A DNA stretch of 64,000 nucleotides from Armatimonadota bacterium (GTDB taxonomy: Bacteria > Armatimonadota > Fimbriimonadia > Fimbriimonadales > Fimbriimonadaceae): contig JADFMN010000010.1 in the NCBI GenBank assembly GCA_022563855.1, positions 54,674 through 118,673 of the forward strand. Direction: 5' to 3'. Under the pieces are notes generated by a model. That model saw only the letters and a program-made list of their open reading frames with translations, had not been told where the DNA came from and searched no databases. The position numbers and the translations under genes are program-made. This document shows positions 17,825 through 26,848 of this stretch, one piece after another (the stretch's first letter is position 1; each line of letters opens with the position of its first letter).

Positions 17825-18772
17825 ATGGCCCATGACTCGCGCAAATCCCGTGACGCAAGCAGGTTCGACGCCTACCGCATCGACCTGATGCGGCGGTCTG
17901 TGCCCATCCAGAAGGAGGCGCGCAAGGAGTGGTTCGAGCGGTTCACAAAGCTAGTCGAGGACGCGTTCCCCGAGCCTAAGAAGCTGATGCAGAAGCCCGG
18001 CATGGCGACGCGGCTGTTCGCCTCGGAGATCGAGGTGCCGCACAGTCATCCGCGCGATCTGGAGGCGATGGCGCAGCACCTCGACCTGCTTTGGGAGGCG
18101 AGCACGGCAGAAGTAGTGAAAGAATTTCGAACGCTGATCACGCCCGACCGGCGTGACTTGGTCTGGGAGTTCGTCGCCGATCTCGGCGGGTCGTATGTGA
18201 CCGGCGCGGTGAAGCTGCGTAACTACAGTCTCGACCGCGAAGAGCGTTCCGACCGGCCACCGTTCCGCCACGGAGGCCGAGGCGACAGCCGCGGGAGTCG
18301 GGATCGAGACGACCGGGGCGGAAGACCTCCGTACCGAGACCGCGACGACCGAGGCGGAAGACCGCCGTATCGCGACCGCGACGACAGAGGCGGAAGACCG
18401 TCGTACCGCGATCGCGACGACAGAGGCGGAAGGCCATCGTATCGCGATCGCGACGACAGAGGCGGAAGGCCATCGTATCGCGATCGAGACGGCCAAGGCG
18501 GGAGACCGCCGTATCGCGGCAACCGCGACGACAGAGGCGGAAGGCCGTCGTACCGCGACCGAGACGACAGAAGCGGAAGACCGCCGTATCGCGACCGCGA
18601 CGACAGAGGCGGAAGGCCGTCGTATCGCGAGCGAGACGATAGAGGCGGAAGACCTCCGTATCGCGGCGGAGGCGATCGGGATAACCGAGGTGGCCGGCCG
18701 TATCGCGGAAGTCGCGATAGCGGTGGCAGCCGTGGCAGGCCACCGGGCCGCAGGCGTCCTCCAAAACGTTAG
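17825..18772 (+). CDS. Basic RGG-like repeat protein, putative RNA-binding
   Basis: 315 aa from ATG 17,825 (an in-frame extension to 17,750 is less likely). Residues 1-145 form a globular alpha-rich domain (SRFDAYRIDLMRRSVPIQKE, then W-F-E-R-F-T-K-L-V-E-D-A-F). Residues about 146-315 are disordered and built from the 12-residue unit R-D-R-D-D-R-G-G-R-P-P/S-Y, repeated about ten times, ending in G-R-R-R-P-P-K-R. Arg/Gly/Tyr-rich tails of this type bind RNA and promote condensates in other systems. For this protein that is inference. At DNA level the tail is a 36-nt minisatellite, so repeat number may vary. Confidence 0.8.
   Translation: MAHDSRKSRDASRFDAYRIDLMRRSVPIQKEARKEWFERFTKLVEDAFPEPKKLMQKPGMATRLFASEIEVPHSHPRDLEAMAQHLDLLWEASTAEVVKEFRTLITPDRRDLVWEFVADLGGSYVTGAVKLRNYSLDREERSDRPPFRHGGRGDSRGSRDRDDRGGRPPYRDRDDRGGRPPYRDRDDRGGRPSYRDRDDRGGRPSYRDRDDRGGRPSYRDRDGQGGRPPYRGNRDDRGGRPSYRDRDDRSGRPPYRDRDDRGGRPSYRERDDRGGRPPYRGGGDRDNRGGRPYRGSRDSGGSRGRPPGRRRPPKR
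18300..18690 (+). repeat. 36-nt coding minisatellite
   Basis: About ten tandem, slightly diverged copies of a 36-nt unit (GACGACAGAGGCGGAAGACC core) encode the R-D-D-R-G-G-R-P-x-Y repeat. The high identity of adjacent units suggests recent expansion by slippage or unequal recombination. Confidence 0.8.
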
Positions 18773-18907
18773 CTGCGTTTTTCGCCAGCCCAAGGTTGCG
18801 ACGGGTTGGTAGAACTGTAGCCGCATGCTTCAGCTTGCGCGCCGTGCCGCCGACGACCGAGTACACGCGCGAGCCGACGTGCCCGGTACGCAACCTAAAA
18901 GATGCGG

Positions 18908-20005
18908 CTACGACTCTGCGACAGGCTCCAGCCCATCGGCGATTCGACGGCGCTCCCGAAGCACGTCCGTCAACCCGAGGATCAGCGTCAGCAACATCGG
19001 ACCCGCCATCAGGCCGATCGGACCGAGAGCAAGCACCCCGCCCAAAAGGGAAAAGAAAACCGCCATCGTGTGCAGCTTCGATCCCATGCTGATGAACATC
19101 GGCCTGAGCAGGTTGTCGATCTGCGAAACGACGAGGAACCCGATGAGCAACAGGGTCACGCCCTGCCACGTATTCCCTTCCAGCATCAAGATCAGCGATG
19201 CTGGAATGTAGACGATCGGCGCCCCCAGCAACGGGATCAGCGCCAGCGCTGCCGTTACGAGCATCCAGACCGCCGGAGGGTCGACACCGAGCCACCAGTA
19301 CAAGGCGCCGCACATCAATCCCTGGATGATCGCGACGAAGAAAACGCTCCAGAATACGCTCCTGATCGTGCCCCCCATCTTCTTGATGATCTCGATACAA
19401 TGATCACGCGGAAGCGGAATGAGCTCGACGACAGGATTGATGAGTCGATGCCCGTCGCGAAGCATGAAGAACATCGTCAGCAGTGCGATCACCAGCGTCA
19501 CTATGGTAACGACCAGTCGCCTGCCGGCGTTGAGCGCTGGGCCAGTGAGCGCCTGTGCGATCTCCTCCTTGTTCTCGTCGATCCATCGGCTGAGCTTGAA
19601 GTCCTCGAGTCCGATGCGTTTCAGAATAGGGTCGATCCGCTGATCGATCTTGCCCGCCAACTCGCCGGCGGTCGGCGCCTGCCCGTCTCCAGACTCCAGG
19701 ACCATCTCGGTGGCAAGGTTGTACACCTGAATGCCTCCGATCGCTGCAAGTCCAACCAGCGGCAGAATGATGACCGCAGCAGTGAACAGCGTCGTGCTCA
19801 AGGCCGCCATCGTGTCGCAGCTCTTCCGCTTTTTGAATTTTTCTTGGCTTCGCCGGTACATCGGGTAGAAGAGAACGCTTAGGACGGTCGCCCAAAGGAG
19901 CGCAGGAACGAACGGCCAAATGAGAATCCCCGCGCCGGCGAGCAGCATGATCGTGAGCAGCCAAAAAATGATCTTGCCGTGGCCTTGTTCCAGGTGGTCA
20001 GTCAT
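18908..20005 (-). CDS. AI-2E family transporter (PerM/YdiK-like permease)
   Basis: 365 aa from the ATG at 20,005, because homology starts after M-T-D-H-L-E-Q-G-H-G-K. There are about seven to eight hydrophobic helices with the family layout: two at the N-terminus, a soluble helical stretch (about 95-165), then G-G-T-I-R-S-V-F-W-S-V and the C-terminal A-L-I-P-L-L-G-A-P-I-V-Y and N-L-L-R-P-M-F-I-S motifs. Members export or exchange diverse substrates, and AI-2 export itself is proven for few. It overlaps the cca stop by 8 nt, so the two are translationally coupled. Confidence 0.88.
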   Translation of the reverse strand: MTDHLEQGHGKIIFWLLTIMLLAGAGILIWPFVPALLWATVLSVLFYPMYRRSQEKFKKRKSCDTMAALSTTLFTAAVIILPLVGLAAIGGIQVYNLATEMVLESGDGQAPTAGELAGKIDQRIDPILKRIGLEDFKLSRWIDENKEEIAQALTGPALNAGRRLVVTIVTLVIALLTMFFMLRDGHRLINPVVELIPLPRDHCIEIIKKMGGTIRSVFWSVFFVAIIQGLMCGALYWWLGVDPPAVWMLVTAALALIPLLGAPIVYIPASLILMLEGNTWQGVTLLLIGFLVVSQIDNLLRPMFISMGSKLHTMAVFFSLLGGVLALGPIGLMAGPMLLTLILGLTDVLRERRRIADGLEPVAES

Positions 20006-21383
20006 AAGCCGTGTCTCTCTCTTTCGATGCCGAGTCGCGCACGAATTCGAGCGCCACTGTCCGCGCCGACGCCATATCGTCCGGATCGAGAGCGCCTTCA
20101 ATCACCATTTCGCTCAGGTGGTGTTTTACCTTGCCCACTTTCGGGCCAGCCGACAAACCGGTGAGTTCCATTATCTCGTCGCCGCTCAGAGGACTCTGCA
20201 ATCGCTCGGGCGGCGTCTCTTCTGCGACACGTTGAAGGACGTTGCGAACTTCGTTAAAGTCCGGACGTTTTACATTTTCGGCGTGAGCGGCAGCGTCCGC
20301 CTCACCTAGCTGCACCAGCCTCTCTGTCTGCTCGCCGAGGTCGCGCAAGATTCGTCTAGCGGCTGTGTCGGAGAACTGCTCGATCCCGGTGAACCGCATG
20401 TGGTGCAGCACCAGCAGGGCGACGTCTTTGCACTCGTCCAGCGAGAACGTCAGTCGGCGAAGGATCGCCTCGGCAAGCTTCGCGCCTTCTTGCTCATGGC
20501 CGAGAAACTTGATCCTGCCGCCTTCGACAGTTCGGCACTGGGGTTTTGCGACGTCGTGCAGCCACGCCGCCAGGCGAAGGGTGAGGTCGCCTGAACCCGT
20601 GTTTCTCACGACTTCGAGCGTGTGATCCCAGACGTCGAGGTAGTGATACGGCCCCTGCTCGACGCCGACCCCCGTCTCGAACTCAGGCGCGATATGGTGC
20701 ATGAGCCCAAGGTCCATGAGGTCGGCGAGGCACTTGTGTCCGTCGTCGAGGCCGAGCATTATCGTGAGTTCGTCCCGAATGCGCTCAGAGCTGATGATCT
20801 TCAGCCTTTCCGCCTCGTTTCTGACCGCGTCGTACAGGCCGGGAGCGGCCGCAAAGCCGAGCTGCCAACGGAAGCGGACTGCGCGGAGCATCCTCAGCGG
20901 GTCGTCGTGAAACGTCTCGACGGGGTCGCGCGGCGTTCGCAGAACTTTGTTTCTCAGATCGCGCTCGCCGGTGCCCAGCGGATCGACTAGCTCCCCTGAA
21001 AAGAGGTCGCGCAAGAGCGTGTTGACCGTGAAATCGCGCCTGCTCGCGTCCTCTTCAATCGTCGCTGGCTCGACGGTCGGCTTGCGGGAATCGTCGTCGT
21101 ACGATTCCTTGCGCGCCGTCGCGAACTCGATCTGCTTATGGCCTACCCGTACCATCGCGGTTCCAAATCGCGGATAGGTGACAGGGGCGATCGACGCGAC
21201 TTTCTTTTGCCACAGGATATCGGCAGCCTTCGAAGCATCGCCCCGCACGACGATGTCGATGTCGTTGCCGACGGCGCGGCCCAGTAGTTCGTCGCGCACG
21301 GCGCCGCCGACCAGCCAGGCGCGGCCTTCGAACTCCGTGCCTCTCAGCGCTTTTGCAATGCGGCCTAGCTCCGGATGGGACAT
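19998..21383 (-). CDS. cca: tRNA nucleotidyltransferase (CCA-adding or poly(A) polymerase family) with HD domain
   Basis: 461 aa. The class II nucleotidyltransferase head has L-V-G-G-A-V-R-D-E-L-L-G and the D-I-D metal ligands (about 25-45), then E-E-D-A-S-R-R-D-F-T-V-N-T-L and D-P-L-R-M-L-R-A-V-R-F. The middle holds an HD phosphohydrolase-like region (L-R-L-A-A-W-L-H-D-V-A-K-P). The C-terminus has D-E-I-M-E-L-T-G. It adds or repairs CCA at tRNA 3' ends. The tRNA-Ala in this window already encodes CCA, so repair is the likely need for that one. Confidence 0.93.
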   Translation of the reverse strand: MSHPELGRIAKALRGTEFEGRAWLVGGAVRDELLGRAVGNDIDIVVRGDASKAADILWQKKVASIAPVTYPRFGTAMVRVGHKQIEFATARKESYDDDSRKPTVEPATIEEDASRRDFTVNTLLRDLFSGELVDPLGTGERDLRNKVLRTPRDPVETFHDDPLRMLRAVRFRWQLGFAAAPGLYDAVRNEAERLKIISSERIRDELTIMLGLDDGHKCLADLMDLGLMHHIAPEFETGVGVEQGPYHYLDVWDHTLEVVRNTGSGDLTLRLAAWLHDVAKPQCRTVEGGRIKFLGHEQEGAKLAEAILRRLTFSLDECKDVALLVLHHMRFTGIEQFSDTAARRILRDLGEQTERLVQLGEADAAAHAENVKRPDFNEVRNVLQRVAEETPPERLQSPLSGDEIMELTGLSAGPKVGKVKHHLSEMVIEGALDPDDMASARTVALEFVRDSASKERDTAYD

Positions 21384-21421
21384 CCAGAGCTAGTATGCAG
21401 TCAGCAGTTGGCAGTTTGCTG

Positions 21422-23830
21422 TTATTGGTCTAGCGGCCTAATCTCGGTTACGAAGTCGAGCTTCGCGAGTTCGAGCAGCATCTTGGCGTCGATGGTGCCG
21501 AACACGACCTTCAAGTCTTCGAGCGAGTCCTCGAGCTCGAAGCCAGCGTCTTTCAGCAGCTTCTTCCAGCCTTCCGGCCACTCCTTGACGAGCACTTGAA
21601 CCTCCATCTCACCGGATTTCCTTTCGAGGAGGTCTTTGTGTATTTTCAACTCGGCGACGCCATCCTCGTGCATCATTAACTCGGCGAAACCAACCTCGTC
21701 GAGCCGTCTGATCTTACCGTCCGTTCCCACAACGATATATGAGTTCGTGGTCGGATCGTAAACGACACTGGTAATACCTTTCGCCAGCAAGCCCTGTGTG
21801 CCGGAAAGTTGACCAACGCCGCCTTGGCCACCGCCACCGCCGCCGAATCCGCCGCCACCTTGACCGCCGCGCGTGCGCTTGCTGCTAGCCACGCCCGGGC
21901 TCCCGCCGCGGCCTTGGCCGAGCAAGAAAGAAAGCAACGTGTCGATCTGTGAATTGCCGAAGATCCCATCGTAGCTCACGCCTTCGGCCATCTCGACCGG
22001 CACGCGAACAGTGCGCTGACGCCCGCCGATGTTGACGACGCGCTTCTCGACCGCGACGAACGAAGTCCACTGCGACATGATGCCGTGCGTGAGCGCGAAA
22101 AGGGTGAACGGCTCGTTGTCCGACTCGTAGGTCTTACCGCCGCGCGTGGTCTCCATCGCGACCATCCAGTCCTGCCGCACCATGTCGTCCAGCTTTCTGC
22201 GAGCCCAGGCCTTGGTGATGCCGTCCCCGCTGTCGCCTGTCACCGAAAGAACCACGTCGATCGTGCGCGACCAGGGGCGGCCACCGAGCTGTCCGCCCAG
22301 TATGATCTTCGCCGGGCCGGGCGTGCTGTAGCGACCGAATATCACGAGCGGCGCGCCATCGAAGAGATCCGGCACCTCGGACGGAGTCACGTCGGTGATC
22401 CCGCCTCCCGAGGTCATGATAGTGACGTCGGTCAGGATCGGACTCTGCGTCCGCTTGATAAACCTCTCGATCGGTGGGCCGGCATCCATACCGAGCGTGA
22501 CGATCTCGGAGTCGCCGCGGCCCTCGTAGCTCATGCCGTCGATCAGGAAGCGATTGACCGCGTTGCCGATCCCGAACGTGAACAGGCGGCCGTTCCGCTT
22601 GTTCTTCCTGACCATCGCGAGGATGGCGAAGTCGTCGCCGACGTAGCCGTCGGAGTTGAACACGACGATTCTTAGCCTGCCGTCTCTCGGCGGACTGCCA
22701 AGCGCCGCCGTCAGCGGCGGAAGGAAGTTTGTGCCCCCGCCTGCAGTAAGCCCGCGGACGAACTGCTTGGCCTCGCGCACGCGCTCACGGTTGTTCGGCA
22801 CTGGCTCCGGCCAGAGTAAGTTGACGCTCGTATTGAACGTGACCACGTTAAAGGTGTCATCCTTGCGCAACTTGTCGATCATCGCGATCGTCAGCTCCTT
22901 CGACTTCTCGATCGGAAAGTCCGTCATGCTTCCGCTCTGGTCCATCACGAATATGACCTCGCGCGGGCTGACGATATTGTCGGTCACGAACTTCGGCGGG
23001 ATGATAGTCAGGCAGAAGGTTCCGCCGCCGTTTTCGGCGTGCGTGATGAAGCTCTCAGCTAGCCCCTCGCCTTCGGGGCGCCAGCGGAGGATGAAGTCGC
23101 GGTTGGGAATCTCGTCCTTGCGGGCGAGGCTCACCTGGAACTGCCCTGGGCCGCGCCTTTGCACGTCGATCGCGTGGAGCTCCGAGGTCACGCTTTGTAA
23201 CGGGGCTCCGGCGTCGAGGAACACGCTCAGCTCGATGTTCGCGCCGGTCCTCGTCCCCTCCGGCGTAATCGGCGGGAAGATCTTGTCGGGGTCCAGCGCG
23301 TTCATCGTGTTGCGCGGGCCGACGACCATCGGGAACACGAACTCGAACTCGCCGTCCTTGTACTCCAGCACGTCGACGTAGCTGATCTCGATCCGGACCT
23401 CTTCGCCGGGCATGATGTTCGCCACGGACTGGGTGAAGATGTTGGGGCGTTCCTGGTCGAGCAATGCTGCAGCCTGCCCGGCGGCCCTGGCCGCCTCGTA
23501 AATCCGTCGCGCCTCCTCGGCGCGCTTGATCTCGCCCTCGATGATCCGGTCGCCGATCTTCATCCGCATTCTGTCGACGGCGGCGCCCGATCTCAACGGG
23601 AACGTGTAGACCGCTTCAATCGGAGTGTTGTACGGGTTTTTGAAAGTCTGCACGACTGTCACGCGCGCAGCGATGCCCGCGATGTCGGCTGTGACGCTCG
23701 TGTCGAGAAGCGGTAGCACTCTTGCCGGGCCACCGGGTTTCTCGGGGTGGCCTCGGAGCTGGCCAGGGTAAACGTTGCTGTGCTGTGGGGTGCCTAGAAG
23801 CACCATTGCGACTAATAACGACGATGTCAT
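21422..23830 (-). CDS. VIT and VWA domain protein, paralog 1
   Basis: 802 aa. A signal peptide is followed by a VIT domain (about 45-170: V-T-A-D-I-A-G-I-A-A-R-V-T-V-V-Q-T-F, Y-T-F-P-L and G-E-I-K-R-A-E-E-A-R-R-I-Y). A VWA domain (about 290-460) has the intact MIDAS D-Q-S-G-S-M. After a long beta region, residues about 640-680 form a glycine-rich linker (GGGFGGGGGGQGG) before a charged C-terminal domain. VIT/VWA proteins resemble inter-alpha-trypsin inhibitor heavy chains and are secreted adhesion or matrix proteins. Its neighbour at 23,909-26,242 is a close paralog. Confidence 0.9.
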   Translation of the reverse strand: MTSSLLVAMVLLGTPQHSNVYPGQLRGHPEKPGGPARVLPLLDTSVTADIAGIAARVTVVQTFKNPYNTPIEAVYTFPLRSGAAVDRMRMKIGDRIIEGEIKRAEEARRIYEAARAAGQAAALLDQERPNIFTQSVANIMPGEEVRIEISYVDVLEYKDGEFEFVFPMVVGPRNTMNALDPDKIFPPITPEGTRTGANIELSVFLDAGAPLQSVTSELHAIDVQRRGPGQFQVSLARKDEIPNRDFILRWRPEGEGLAESFITHAENGGGTFCLTIIPPKFVTDNIVSPREVIFVMDQSGSMTDFPIEKSKELTIAMIDKLRKDDTFNVVTFNTSVNLLWPEPVPNNRERVREAKQFVRGLTAGGGTNFLPPLTAALGSPPRDGRLRIVVFNSDGYVGDDFAILAMVRKNKRNGRLFTFGIGNAVNRFLIDGMSYEGRGDSEIVTLGMDAGPPIERFIKRTQSPILTDVTIMTSGGGITDVTPSEVPDLFDGAPLVIFGRYSTPGPAKIILGGQLGGRPWSRTIDVVLSVTGDSGDGITKAWARRKLDDMVRQDWMVAMETTRGGKTYESDNEPFTLFALTHGIMSQWTSFVAVEKRVVNIGGRQRTVRVPVEMAEGVSYDGIFGNSQIDTLLSFLLGQGRGGSPGVASSKRTRGGQGGGGFGGGGGGQGGVGQLSGTQGLLAKGITSVVYDPTTNSYIVVGTDGKIRRLDEVGFAELMMHEDGVAELKIHKDLLERKSGEMEVQVLVKEWPEGWKKLLKDAGFELEDSLEDLKVVFGTIDAKMLLELAKLDFVTEIRPLDQ

Positions 23831-23908
23831 TTCTTCTCCTGTCTGTGACTGACCGATTGGGTTACATGGAACTCAATCCTGCTGTAAATCTTTTTCTGCG
23901 TTCCACCG

Positions 23909-26242
23909 TTAATCCTCGAGCGGCCTGATCTCGGTGACGAACTCGAGCTTGGCGAGTTCGAGCAGCATCTTGGCGTCGATCGTGCCGAACACCACCTTCA
24001 GTCCTTCGTCGGAGTCCTCGAGCTTGAAGCCAGCTTCCTTCAGCAGCTTCTTCCAGTCCTCGGGCCACTCGCTGACGAGCACCTGAACCTCGATCTTTCC
24101 GGACTTCTTGTCACGGATGTCTTTGTGGATCTTGAACTCGGGTCGTGGAAGCCCGGTCTCCATATCGAGGTCGCTCAATTCCAACCCAAACATGGCTTTG
24201 CCGCTCAGCGAGGATTTCCTGGTGGCCACGCCGCCTCCGCCACTTCTTCGGAATTGAGATCGTCTGGCACCAGCGGTCACAGTCCCACGCTGATACTGCC
24301 AATTCGTGCCCGTTACTCCCTGAGCGCCATACATTGCAGGAGCGCCCATCGTCAAGCGCAAGCCGTCATCGAACGTACCGCCCATGCTCACGCCGTCTGC
24401 CATCTCGACCGGCACGCGGACCGTGCGCTGCTTGCCGCCGATGTTGATCACGCGCTTTTCGACCGCGACGAACGACGTCCACTGCGACATGATCCCGAAC
24501 TTGAGAGCGTGACGAATCATCGCCTCTGTCCTCGGCTCATAAGTGTCATCACCGCCCAGCGACCTTCGTCCGGCCATCCAATCCTCGCGCATCATGTCGT
24601 CGAGCTTCTTGCGAGCCCAGACCGTTGTGATGCCCGAGCCGCTGTCGCCGGCGATTGGGAAGTTCACGTCGATCGTTCGCGTCCAAGGCTTGCCGCCGAG
24701 CTTGCCGACGATCGTGATCTTCGCGGGGCCGGGCTTTTCGTACCTGCCGAACACGACTAGTGGGCCGTAGCTGAACAAATCGGGCACAAGCTCCGGCGTT
24801 AGATCGTGAACCCTGCCACCCTCGACCTGGATGTGAACATCGGTTAGGATCGGGCTCTGAGTGCGCTGGATGAACCGGTCGATCGTCGGTCCGACGTCCG
24901 TGCCGAGCGTGACGATCTCGGAACCGCCCCGCCCTTCGGCGCTCATTCCGTCGATCAAGAACCGGTTGACGGAGTTGCCGATCCCGAACGTGAACAGGCG
25001 TGCGTTGTCCCGATTCTCCTTGATCAAGTTGAGAATCGCGAAATCGTCGCCCACGTAACCGTCGGTGTTGAAAACGATCAAGCGTAAGCGACCGTCTCGA
25101 GGAGGGCTCTTGATCGTAGCCGTCAACGCCGGAATGAAATCCGTTCCGCCGTCAGCCACCAACCCCTGAATAAACTGTTTCGCCTCGTTGACTCGCTCGC
25201 GGTTGTTCGGTACCGGCTCCGGCCACAGCGTATCCACGCCAGTGGTGAACGTGACGACGTTGAACCGGTCCTCGGGCCGCAGGGTGTCGATCATCGCCAG
25301 CGTCAGCTCCTTCGACTTCTCAAGCGGGAAGCCCGATTGGCTGCCGCTCTGATCGATGACGAAGATCACCTCTCGCGGCTGAATCTGCTGCGCGGTCACG
25401 TGCCTTGGCGGGAGGATCGTCAGGCAGAAGCTGCCGTGTCCGCCCGTTGCGTGCGTCAGAAAGCTCTCTTGCAGCCCGTCGCCGCCGGGTCGCCAATTCA
25501 AGATGAAATCTCGGTTGGGAATCTCGTCTTTGCGGGCGAGGCTGATCTCAAAGTTGGCCAGTCCCCGCCGCTTTACGTCTATCGCGTGCAGCTGCGAAGT
25601 CACTCTGTCGAGGTCTGCTCCCGCGTCGAGCTTCACCATGATCGAGATGTTGCTGCCGGTGCGCGTGGCTTTAGGAATGATCGGAGGAACGATCGCGTTC
25701 GGATCGGCGGCGTTCATCGCGTTGCGCGGGCCGACGACCATCGGGAACACGAACTCGTACTCGCCGTCCTCGTAATCCAGCACGTCGACGTAGCTGATCT
25801 CGATCCGAACCTCTTCGCCGGGCATGATGTTCGCGACCGACTGCGTGAAGATGTTGGGGCGTTCCTGGTCGAGCAACGCTGCTGCCTGGCCGGCGGCCTT
25901 GGCCGCCTCATAAATCCGCCGCGCCTCTTCGGCGCGCTTGATCTCGCCCTCGATGATGCGCTCGCCGATCTTCATGCGCATACGATTGACTGCGGCGCTA
26001 GACCTCATCGGGAAGGTGTAGACGGCCTCGATAGGCGTCCAATACGGGTTGGTGAACGTTTGGACGATGGTGACCCGCGCGGCTAGTCCGGCGATGTCCA
26101 CGGTGACGTCCGTGCTCTTGAGCGGAAGGACGCGGACCGCTTCACCCTCTCGCTGAGGGGGGCTGATTAGCTGTCCTGGAGTAACGGGCGAAGACTGAAG
26201 CGCTTCCAACAGCGCCAACGACACAACGATTGACCCAATCAT
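23909..26242 (-). CDS. VIT and VWA domain protein, paralog 2
   Basis: 777 aa. Same order as its downstream neighbour: signal peptide, VIT domain (V-T-V-D-I-A-G-L-A-A-R-V-T-I-V-Q-T-F), VWA domain with MIDAS D-Q-S-G-S-Q, beta region, variable linker, C-terminal domain (D-S-D-E-G-L-K-V-V-F-G-T-I-D-A-K-M-L-L-E-L-A). Identity to paralog 1 is high in VIT, VWA and the last ~60 residues, and low in the linker, where this copy lacks the polyglycine run. A tandem duplication is the simplest origin. Confidence 0.9.
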   Translation of the reverse strand: MIGSIVVSLALLEALQSSPVTPGQLISPPQREGEAVRVLPLKSTDVTVDIAGLAARVTIVQTFTNPYWTPIEAVYTFPMRSSAAVNRMRMKIGERIIEGEIKRAEEARRIYEAAKAAGQAAALLDQERPNIFTQSVANIMPGEEVRIEISYVDVLDYEDGEYEFVFPMVVGPRNAMNAADPNAIVPPIIPKATRTGSNISIMVKLDAGADLDRVTSQLHAIDVKRRGLANFEISLARKDEIPNRDFILNWRPGGDGLQESFLTHATGGHGSFCLTILPPRHVTAQQIQPREVIFVIDQSGSQSGFPLEKSKELTLAMIDTLRPEDRFNVVTFTTGVDTLWPEPVPNNRERVNEAKQFIQGLVADGGTDFIPALTATIKSPPRDGRLRLIVFNTDGYVGDDFAILNLIKENRDNARLFTFGIGNSVNRFLIDGMSAEGRGGSEIVTLGTDVGPTIDRFIQRTQSPILTDVHIQVEGGRVHDLTPELVPDLFSYGPLVVFGRYEKPGPAKITIVGKLGGKPWTRTIDVNFPIAGDSGSGITTVWARKKLDDMMREDWMAGRRSLGGDDTYEPRTEAMIRHALKFGIMSQWTSFVAVEKRVINIGGKQRTVRVPVEMADGVSMGGTFDDGLRLTMGAPAMYGAQGVTGTNWQYQRGTVTAGARRSQFRRSGGGGVATRKSSLSGKAMFGLELSDLDMETGLPRPEFKIHKDIRDKKSGKIEVQVLVSEWPEDWKKLLKEAGFKLEDSDEGLKVVFGTIDAKMLLELAKLEFVTEIRPLED

Positions 26243-26439
26243 GGTTTTCCCTACCTGTTAGTGTTAGACGCGCCGCGGATCGTTCAAGGAAACTTTGCCT
26301 TTTCACACTGCGGAGCATCGGCTCTTTCACTCGAGGGGTCCGACAGACGCGTCGAGATCGGAGTCCCTCATTGCTTTGACGCGCGACTTCGCCGAGGGTA
26401 TCATGTTAGTTCTGGCGCTGGTCGCGGCGCCTTCAACGT

Positions 26440-26515
26440 GGGGCCATAGCTCAGTTGGGAGAGCGCCTCCATGGCATGGAGGAGGTCAGGGGTTCAAATC
26501 CCCTTGGCTCCACCA
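26440..26515 (+). tRNA. tRNA-Ala (anticodon GGC)
   Basis: 76 nt including an encoded CCA. The acceptor GGGGCCA pairs with TGGCTCC (one G-T pair). The D arm has AGCTCAGTTGGGAGAGC. The anticodon arm CCTCC-ATGGCAT-GGAGG gives anticodon GGC. The T arm has GGGGTTCAAATCCCC. It is a canonical bacterial tRNA-Ala reading GCC and GCU. Confidence 0.97.
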
Positions 26516-26607
26516 CTACTTCAACCTGAAACAGAACGATTTGTCCCGAGAGGCGGGAATCCAGCACGAGGAAACTAACACACCAACTAACACACGAGAA
26601 GAACATT

Positions 26608-26793
26608 ATGAACGAACAAACGGACATTAAAGCAGGCGACACAGTTCGATTGAAGTCAGGCGGCCCAACGATGACCGTCGACAGTATCGGGGACTACATG
26701 GGGAGTCGGCTAGCTAACTGCATCTGGTTTTCCGGAACGAAAAAGCAAACTGGGCAGTTCGCTCCCGATTCACTCGAAAAGAGTGCCGAGTAA
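26608..26793 (+). CDS. Small YodC-like (DUF2158) protein
   Basis: 61 aa. The pattern is G-D-T-V-R-L-K-S-G-G-P-x-M-T-V ... W-F-x-G-x-K-x-x-x-x-x-F-x-x-x-x-L, a small SH3-like beta barrel of unknown function. An AGAAG sequence 8 nt upstream of the ATG fits a ribosome binding site. It follows tRNA-Ala and begins a group of three small genes in the same direction. Confidence 0.8.
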   Translation: MNEQTDIKAGDTVRLKSGGPTMTVDSIGDYMGSRLANCIWFSGTKKQTGQFAPDSLEKSAE

Positions 26794-26832
26794 ACGAAAA
26801 ACGCGCCCCCCGACCGTAGTCAGAGGACATTA
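26791..26832 (+). promoter_or_regulatory. Conserved 3' structured element, copy 1
   Basis: Starting at the stop codon: TAAACGAAAAACGCGCCCCC then CGACCGTAGTCAGAGG. GAC pairs with GTC around CGTA. It matches copy 2 at 27,425-27,465, where the same stem is GGC/GCC, a compensatory change. Possibly a shared 3' UTR hairpin. Confidence 0.5.
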
Positions 26833-26848
26833 ACGCCAAGCGCATCAA

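Noticed and set aside
18138..19400. 420-aa open frame antisense to the RGG-like protein and permease
   Set aside because: It is the reverse reading of the minisatellite and of the AI-2E gene region, with no family similarity.
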